Assembly: GCA_029266425.1 (NCBI GenBank) | Contig: JAQSWY010000038.1 | Span: forward strand, 1-39,470 | Length of the DNA stretch: 39,470 bases | Reading direction: 5' to 3' | From: Xanthobacteraceae bacterium | GTDB taxonomy: Bacteria; Pseudomonadota; Alphaproteobacteria; Rhizobiales; Xanthobacteraceae | Part shown: positions 36,301 to 39,470 of the stretch, piece by piece | Layout: every line of letters starts with the position of its first letter | Numbering within the stretch: the first letter of the stretch is position 1 | Program-made: the position numbers and the translations under genes | Notes under the pieces: generated by a model | Databases searched by the model: none | The model's input: only the letters and a program-made list of their open reading frames with translations | What the model was told of the DNA's origin: nothing

Positions 36301-36761
36301 AAATAGCCGACCATCAGCGGCACGCCGAAGCACATCTCCAGCGCAAGCGCCATGATCGCCGCCTCGATGGCGAAGAACAGATAGGTGAAGGAGGCGTAGA
36401 TCAGCGAGGTGACGGTCGAGCCGATATAGCCGAAGCCGGCGCCGCGGGTCAGCAGGTCGATGTCGACGCCGAACTTCGCGGCATAGAAGCTGATCGGCAG
36501 GCCGGTGAGGAAGATGAGCGCGCTGACCACGAGGATGGCCGCAACCGCATTCTCGAAGCCGTAGGCCAGCGTGATCGCCCCGCCGATCGCCTCCAGCGCC
36601 AGGAAGGACACGGCGCCGAGCGCGGTGTTGGCGACGCGCAGCGCCGACCAGCGCCGCGCGCTCTTGGCGGTGAAGCGCAGCGCGTAGTCCTCGAGCGTCT
36701 CGTTGACGACCCATTGATTGTACCGGCGTCGAACGCGAACGATCTTCTGTTCTGCCGCCAT
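33372..36761 (-). CDS. NCS1 transporter-hybrid histidine kinase fusion, probable urea-locus sensor
   Basis: Protein of about 1129 residues. Residues about 1-490 form an NCS1-type (purine-cytosine permease-like) transporter with some twelve helices (AIGGAITLAYGFENAVAAIL, GFGYIGSTVTSLIYASFTYL, LAQLKINVTNSYAGS). A Cys-rich linker from Cys503 reads CCICEHKFEPEDMAHC then CSLCCSLDARCNDRC. Two more helices follow. Next come the kinase H-box with His686 (GISHELRTPLNAILGY), the N and G boxes (LLSNAIKFT, EDTGIGIP, GIGLGLTI) and a receiver with Asp973 (LLLLDISMPGLNGWE), then a C-terminal helical tail. It pairs with the overlapping LuxR regulator and faces urtA. Starts at 36776 and 36794 are also possible. 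Urea or a related compound as signal is inference. Confidence 0.9.
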   Translation of the reverse strand: MAAEQKIVRVRRRYNQWVVNETLEDYALRFTAKSARRWSALRVANTALGAVSFLALEAIGGAITLAYGFENAVAAILVVSALIFLTGLPISFYAAKFGVDIDLLTRGAGFGYIGSTVTSLIYASFTYLFFAIEAAIMALALEMCFGVPLMVGYFVSALVVIPLVTHGITFISRFQLWTQPFWLALNIVPVVFIAINDRASIDGWMAYTGRLGADDGSFDIVLFGAAASVIFALMAQIGEQVDFLRFLPRRPPGRTETMRSLVWWTALLSAGPGWIIPGAMKMLAGSFLAYFALTHGVPLLRAAEPTQMYLVAFETMFSPQVALAFTGVFVILAQLKINVTNSYAGSIAWSNFFSRLTHSHPGRVVWLVFNVTIALMLMALGIYKVLEQILGLYAIVAVAWVAAIVADLVVNKPLGLSPPGIEFKRAHLYDINPVGVGAVMAGTVIAIIAFTGAFGPLLQAFAPFVALVVSFLTAPAIAFATRGRYYIARRTTKMWDGKATLKCCICEHKFEPEDMAHCPVYAGPICSLCCSLDARCNDRCKDDARFPDQILAALQASLPSWMVARINSRIGHYIGVLALLAAVIGAILGVIYFQATLGPPPQREAVGGTLFTLYFILLIIAGVAAWLFVLAQESRRVAQEESNRQTALLMREIEAHKRTDAKLQKAKEVAEAANLAKSRYVVGISHELRTPLNAILGYAQLLERDIAIPPHRRDAIRVVRRSAEHLSGLIDGLLDISKIEAGRLHLTRDEVRIGDFLDQLVDMFRLQATAKGIDFVYVRPERLPGVVFTDEKRLRQILINLLSNAIKFTQAGRVALRVAYRNQVAEFEVEDTGIGIPASDHKRIFEPFERGERAGTYSTSGIGLGLTITKLLTEIMGGEISLSSKPGAGSTFRVRMMLSEVTNPSGAGPIQHRRVSGYTGPRRTVLVADDDVAHRDLMHELLTPLGLTVLSAGDGVTALDMVRQWNPELLLLDISMPGLNGWEVARQLRDEGFAKLRIVMISANAGEIRIDASAERHHDDQMVKPVDLRALLEKMQALLDLEWIGEAEAAAMATAVTPPVVRPPPAAHIDDLVKLGQIGYVRGIKAKLTEIESTSPDLEPFVAQMRDLMETFDLKQYMSVLEAIRSNDA

Positions 36762-37025
36762 AGGATGTTGCCCCATCGCCCCGACGTCCGACATCCCTCC
36801 TCGCTGCTCCACCCCGGCCATCGGCCAAATTTTCTCGTTGTTCAGGCTGCAACGTGACGGTTCCGACATCCGCGCCGGAACACGCCTCAAGCGTACATGC
36901 AAGTCCCGGTCCGCATCATCCGGCGGGCTTCGCTCCCCGAGGCTCGCCGGAATAGAGGATGGCGAGCGAAGTCAAATCGCAAGATGACAGCGATGTTTTG
37001 TCGCTGGTTTCACGCAAAACTCTCG

Positions 37026-37266
37026 CAATACGCTCCTCTCCCAAATATATTCTTGGGAATGACGCGCGCCCGCGCGCGCGAAAATGCAACGGCCTTCGCG
37101 AGACCGGAGGTACCGCGAGGCTGAAGCGCACTTTAGGTACACAATCCGGCGCGCCCTATACGTCAATCGACGTATTGCTGCATCGCACACTCCCCGCTCA
37201 CGATCCTGTCAACGCAAGCCAGAGGAAAGCTTGTACAGGCCACGTCTAACCCGTGGAGGGGATCGC
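37026..37266. promoter_or_regulatory. urtA upstream region with palindromes
   Basis: The gap between the sensor gene and urtA holds several signals. The best is the 7-bp-arm palindrome ATACGTC-AATC-GACGTAT at 37158-37175, about 90 bases before the urtA start and a candidate binding site for a LuxR-type regulator. CCCAA-N8-TTGGG lies near 37040-37057. An alternating CG run sits near 37065-37080. No sigma-54 (-24/-12) promoter match was found by eye. Confidence 0.55.
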
Positions 37267-38547
37267 ATGTCTTCCAATAACGACCATGACGACAAGTTTT
37301 CCGGCACACGCCGCAAGCTTTTGATGGGCATGGCCGCGCTGCCGGCGCTGCCTCTTCTGTCCACGACGGCGCTGTTCCCGACCGAAGCGTTCGCCCAGGC
37401 GGCGGCGACTGCCGCGGTGAACACCACCGGGCTCGCCGTGACCGATACCGAGGTCACCGTCGGCATCCTGCACTCGGTCACCGGCACCATGGCGATCTCC
37501 GAGACCGGTTCGGTTCAGGCCGAGAAGCTCGCCATCGAGCAGATCAATGCCTCCGGCGGCGTGCTCGGCCGCAAGATCAAGTTCATCCAGGAAGACGGTG
37601 CCTCGGACTGGCCGACCTTCGCCGAGAAGGCCAAGAAGCTCCTCGTCAACGACAAGGTCGCCGCCATCATGGGCTGCTGGACCTCGGCCTCGCGCAAGGC
37701 TGTGCTGCCGGTGGTCGAGCAGTATAACGGCATGCTCTACTACCCGACCTTCTATGAGGGCCTCGAGCAGTCCAAGAACGTCATCTATACCGGCCAGGAA
37801 GCCACCCAGCAGATCCTCGCCGGCCTCGACTGGGTCAGCAAGACCAAGGGCGGCAAGAGCTTCTATCTGATCGGATCGGACTATATCTGGCCGCGCACCT
37901 CGATGAAGATCGCCCGCAAGCATATTGAAGGTCATCTCGGCGGCACGGTCGCCGGCGAGGAGTATTTCCCGCTCGGCCATACCCAGTTCAACTCGGCGAT
38001 CAACAAGATCAAGCTGAAGAAGCCCGACGTGATCTATGCCGCGGTGGTCGGCGGCTCCAACGTCGCCTTCTACAAGCAGCTCAAGGCCGCCGGCATCGAT
38101 CTCTCCAAGCAGACCATGCTGACCATCTCGGTGACCGAAGACGAGATCGACGGCATCGGCGGCGAGAACATCGCCGGCGCCTATGCCTGCATGAAGTACT
38201 TCCAGTCGCTCGACAATCCTAACAACAAGGAATTCGTCGCCGCCTTCAAGAAGATGTGGGGCGAGAAGACCGTGATCGGCGATGTGACCCAGGCCGCCTA
38301 TCTCGGCCCCTGGCTGTGGAAGATGACGGTGGAGAAGGCCGGCTCCTTCGATGTCGACAAGATCGCCGCCGCCTCGGCCGGCATCGAGTTCACCAAGGCG
38401 CCGGAAGGCTACGTCAAGATCCACCCGAACCATCATCTCTGGTCCAAGGCCCGCGTCGGCCAGGCCCAGACCGACGGCCAGTTCAAGGTGGTCTACGAGA
38501 CCGCCGACCTGATCGAGCCGGATCCGTTCCCCAAGGGCTACCAGTGA
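37267..38547 (+). CDS. urtA: Urea ABC transporter binding protein UrtA
   Basis: Periplasmic urea-binding protein of 426 residues in the branched-chain amino-acid (Leu/Ile/Val) binding class. A Tat-like leader with TRRKLLMG (Arg15-Arg16) and an LPALPLLSTTALF core is cleaved near AFAQA. UrtA-type features are VTVGILHSVTGTMAISE, IQEDGASDWPTFAEKAKKLL, MGCWTSASRKAVLPVVEQYNG and MLYYPTFYEGLEQSKN. GGAGGGG lies five bases before the ATG at 37267; in-frame upstream codons lack family similarity. It is divergent from the transporter-kinase sensor and is followed by urtB. Confidence 0.95.
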   Translation: MSSNNDHDDKFSGTRRKLLMGMAALPALPLLSTTALFPTEAFAQAAATAAVNTTGLAVTDTEVTVGILHSVTGTMAISETGSVQAEKLAIEQINASGGVLGRKIKFIQEDGASDWPTFAEKAKKLLVNDKVAAIMGCWTSASRKAVLPVVEQYNGMLYYPTFYEGLEQSKNVIYTGQEATQQILAGLDWVSKTKGGKSFYLIGSDYIWPRTSMKIARKHIEGHLGGTVAGEEYFPLGHTQFNSAINKIKLKKPDVIYAAVVGGSNVAFYKQLKAAGIDLSKQTMLTISVTEDEIDGIGGENIAGAYACMKYFQSLDNPNNKEFVAAFKKMWGEKTVIGDVTQAAYLGPWLWKMTVEKAGSFDVDKIAAASAGIEFTKAPEGYVKIHPNHHLWSKARVGQAQTDGQFKVVYETADLIEPDPFPKGYQ

Positions 38548-38582
38548 GAACTTGTTACCAGTGAGAACTGGCTACCAGTGAG
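38539..38582. repeat. 17-bp tandem repeat across the urtA stop codon
   Basis: TACCAGTGAGAACT occurs at 38539 and 38556, and TACCAGTGAG at 38573. The period is 17 bases. The first copy contains the genuine stop. As 17 is not a multiple of three, the TGA triplets fall in all three plus frames. Confidence 0.9.
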
Positions 38583-38596
38583 CCCGTTACGCCGTC

Positions 38597-38667
38597 ATGG
38601 CCAGACTTGTTCCGGCCATCCACGGTCGCTCGTAATGGACGTGGATCCCCGGGACAAGCCCGGGGAT
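38597..38667. repeat. REP-like palindromes between urtA and urtB
   Basis: ATCCCCGGG-ACAAG-CCCGGGGAT at 38645-38667 repeats the core seen near 1845 and 30596. A weaker partner in the opposite orientation, ATGGCC...GGCCAT around ACTTGT, lies at 38597-38619. The pair fills most of the 180-base gap. It could reduce read-through from urtA to urtB. Confidence 0.82.
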
Positions 38668-38727
38668 GACGGATCGATTGGCGACGTGCACTGCTTCGCG
38701 CCGCGCCGGCGCCTGAGGGGATTCCCG

Positions 38728-39470
38728 ATGTTCTCCGACTATTCGCTGGCCGAGCTCGGCTCCATCTTCGTGATGCAAGGCTTTGCCGGCCTCATCCTGT
38801 TCTCGGTGTTCCTCCTGATGGCGCTCGGGCTTGCCATCATCTTCGGGCAGATGGGCGTCATCAACATGGCGCACGGCGAGTTCATGATCCTCGGCGCCTA
38901 TGTGACGTATTTCACCTCGCAATTCTTCCTGAACTATTTTCCCAGCCTGTTCACCGTCTATTTCTTCGTGGCGATGATATTGGCGTTCATCGCCGCCGGT
39001 GCGCTCGGCATGGTCATCGAATGGACGATGATACGCCGGCTCTACAAACGCCCGCTCGATACGCTGCTCGCCACCTGGGGCCTCAGCCTCATCCTCCAGC
39101 AACTCTACCGCTCGGTGTTCGGCCCGCGCGAGGTCGGCGTCGAACTCCCAAGCTGGATGATGGGCTCGCTCAACGTCACCGACACCATCGAGGTGCAGAT
39201 CAACGGCCTGTTCGTCATGGGCCTCACCATCGCCATCACGGTCGCCGTCGCGCTGCTGATGTTCCGCTCCAGCTGGGGCAAGCAGGTCCGTGCCGTGGTG
39301 CAGAACCGCATCATGGCCGGCGCGGTGGGCATCAATACCGAGAAGGTGGACCGCTACACCTTCGGCCTCGGCTGCGGCATCGCCGGGGTGGCGGGCTCCG
39401 CCTTCACCATGATCGGCTCCACCGGGCCGACCTCCGGCCAGCTCTACATCGTCGACACCTTCCTCGTCGT
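38728..39470 (+). CDS. urtB: Urea ABC transporter permease UrtB, 3' truncated by window end
   Basis: Inner-membrane permease in the LivH class; the frame is open to the last base, giving 247 residues here. GAGGGG lies about seven bases before the ATG at 38728. Typical elements are LMALGLAIIFGQMGVINMAHGEFMILGAYVTY, LATWGLSLILQQLYRSVFGP and VRAVVQNRIMAGAVGINTEKVDRYTFGLG, the last being the cytoplasmic coupling region. The QNR and VFGP motifs favour urea over amino-acid permeases. Further urt genes are expected beyond the window. Confidence 0.93.
   Translation, partial: MFSDYSLAELGSIFVMQGFAGLILFSVFLLMALGLAIIFGQMGVINMAHGEFMILGAYVTYFTSQFFLNYFPSLFTVYFFVAMILAFIAAGALGMVIEWTMIRRLYKRPLDTLLATWGLSLILQQLYRSVFGPREVGVELPSWMMGSLNVTDTIEVQINGLFVMGLTIAITVAVALLMFRSSWGKQVRAVVQNRIMAGAVGINTEKVDRYTFGLGCGIAGVAGSAFTMIGSTGPTSGQLYIVDTFLV

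Noticed and set aside
34702..36761. Separate nucleobase permease gene plus separate kinase gene
   Set aside because: The frame is continuous without stop through transporter, linker and kinase, so it is one fused protein unless there is a sequencing error.
33120..36857. 1245-codon plus-strand frame opposite the transporter-kinase gene
   Set aside because: It is antisense to a protein with clear transporter, kinase and receiver motifs. Its translation is His/Asp/Arg/Gly-rich without domains, as expected from high-GC antisense frames.
37065..37081. Alternating CG run as a Z-DNA regulatory element
   Set aside because: It is only about 16 bases in a GC-rich genome and has no other support.

Overview
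The window is high-GC DNA from an alphaproteobacterium, most likely a member of the Hyphomicrobiales (Rhizobiales). Three things point there: an frc-type fructose ABC transporter with its ROK regulator; an Omp25/31-like porin and a DUF1127 protein; and repeated intergenic palindromes (ATGCCCGGG-ACAAG-CCCGGGCAT and AGAGCATGATC types) common in that order. Genes are densely packed, often with ATGA or TGATG overlaps. No tRNA, rRNA, CRISPR array, transposase or phage gene was seen. Family names come from reading translations by eye; no database search was possible.

Layout. (1) 1-2794: the end of a TRAP transporter (small and large permease) followed by a 3-hydroxyacid dehydrogenase of the L-threonate dehydrogenase type, an uptake-and-oxidation unit for a sugar acid. 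(2) 2819-8418: a divergent fructose locus. A PfkB kinase and a ROK regulator lie on the minus strand, and a binding protein, permease and ATPase lie on the plus strand. A 17-bp-arm inverted repeat sits between the two arms. (3) 8605-8826: a DUF1127 protein. (4) 8846-20894: a complete type II secretion system. gspD, a prepilin peptidase and a Sel1-repeat protein are on the minus strand; gspE-F-G-H-I-J-K-L-M-N run divergently on the plus strand. (5) 21039-30260: a set of genes with no obvious pathway. It holds a 2OG-Fe(II) oxygenase-like protein, a CopC-like periplasmic protein, a fused membrane/spermidine-synthase-like protein, a secreted PHP-domain metalloenzyme, a membrane-anchored parvulin-type isomerase and three HupE/UreJ-type membrane proteins. 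No hydrogenase or urease genes accompany them.

(6) 30261-32424: palindromic repeats, an outer-membrane beta-barrel gene with a clear terminator, a 15-bp tandem repeat and a small Cys-rich exported protein. (7) 32450-39470: an unusual two-component system and the start of a urea ABC transporter. The sensor fuses an NCS1-type transporter, a Cys-rich linker, a histidine kinase and a receiver, and overlaps a LuxR-type response regulator. Divergent from it are urtA and the 5' part of urtB, so the sensor probably controls urea uptake.

The best candidate for an undescribed system is region 5 beside the secretion system. A plausible but unproven model is that the exported PHP enzyme is a type II substrate, and that the isomerase and HupE-like proteins serve its folding or metal supply. 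The second candidate is the transporter-histidine kinase fusion facing urtA.
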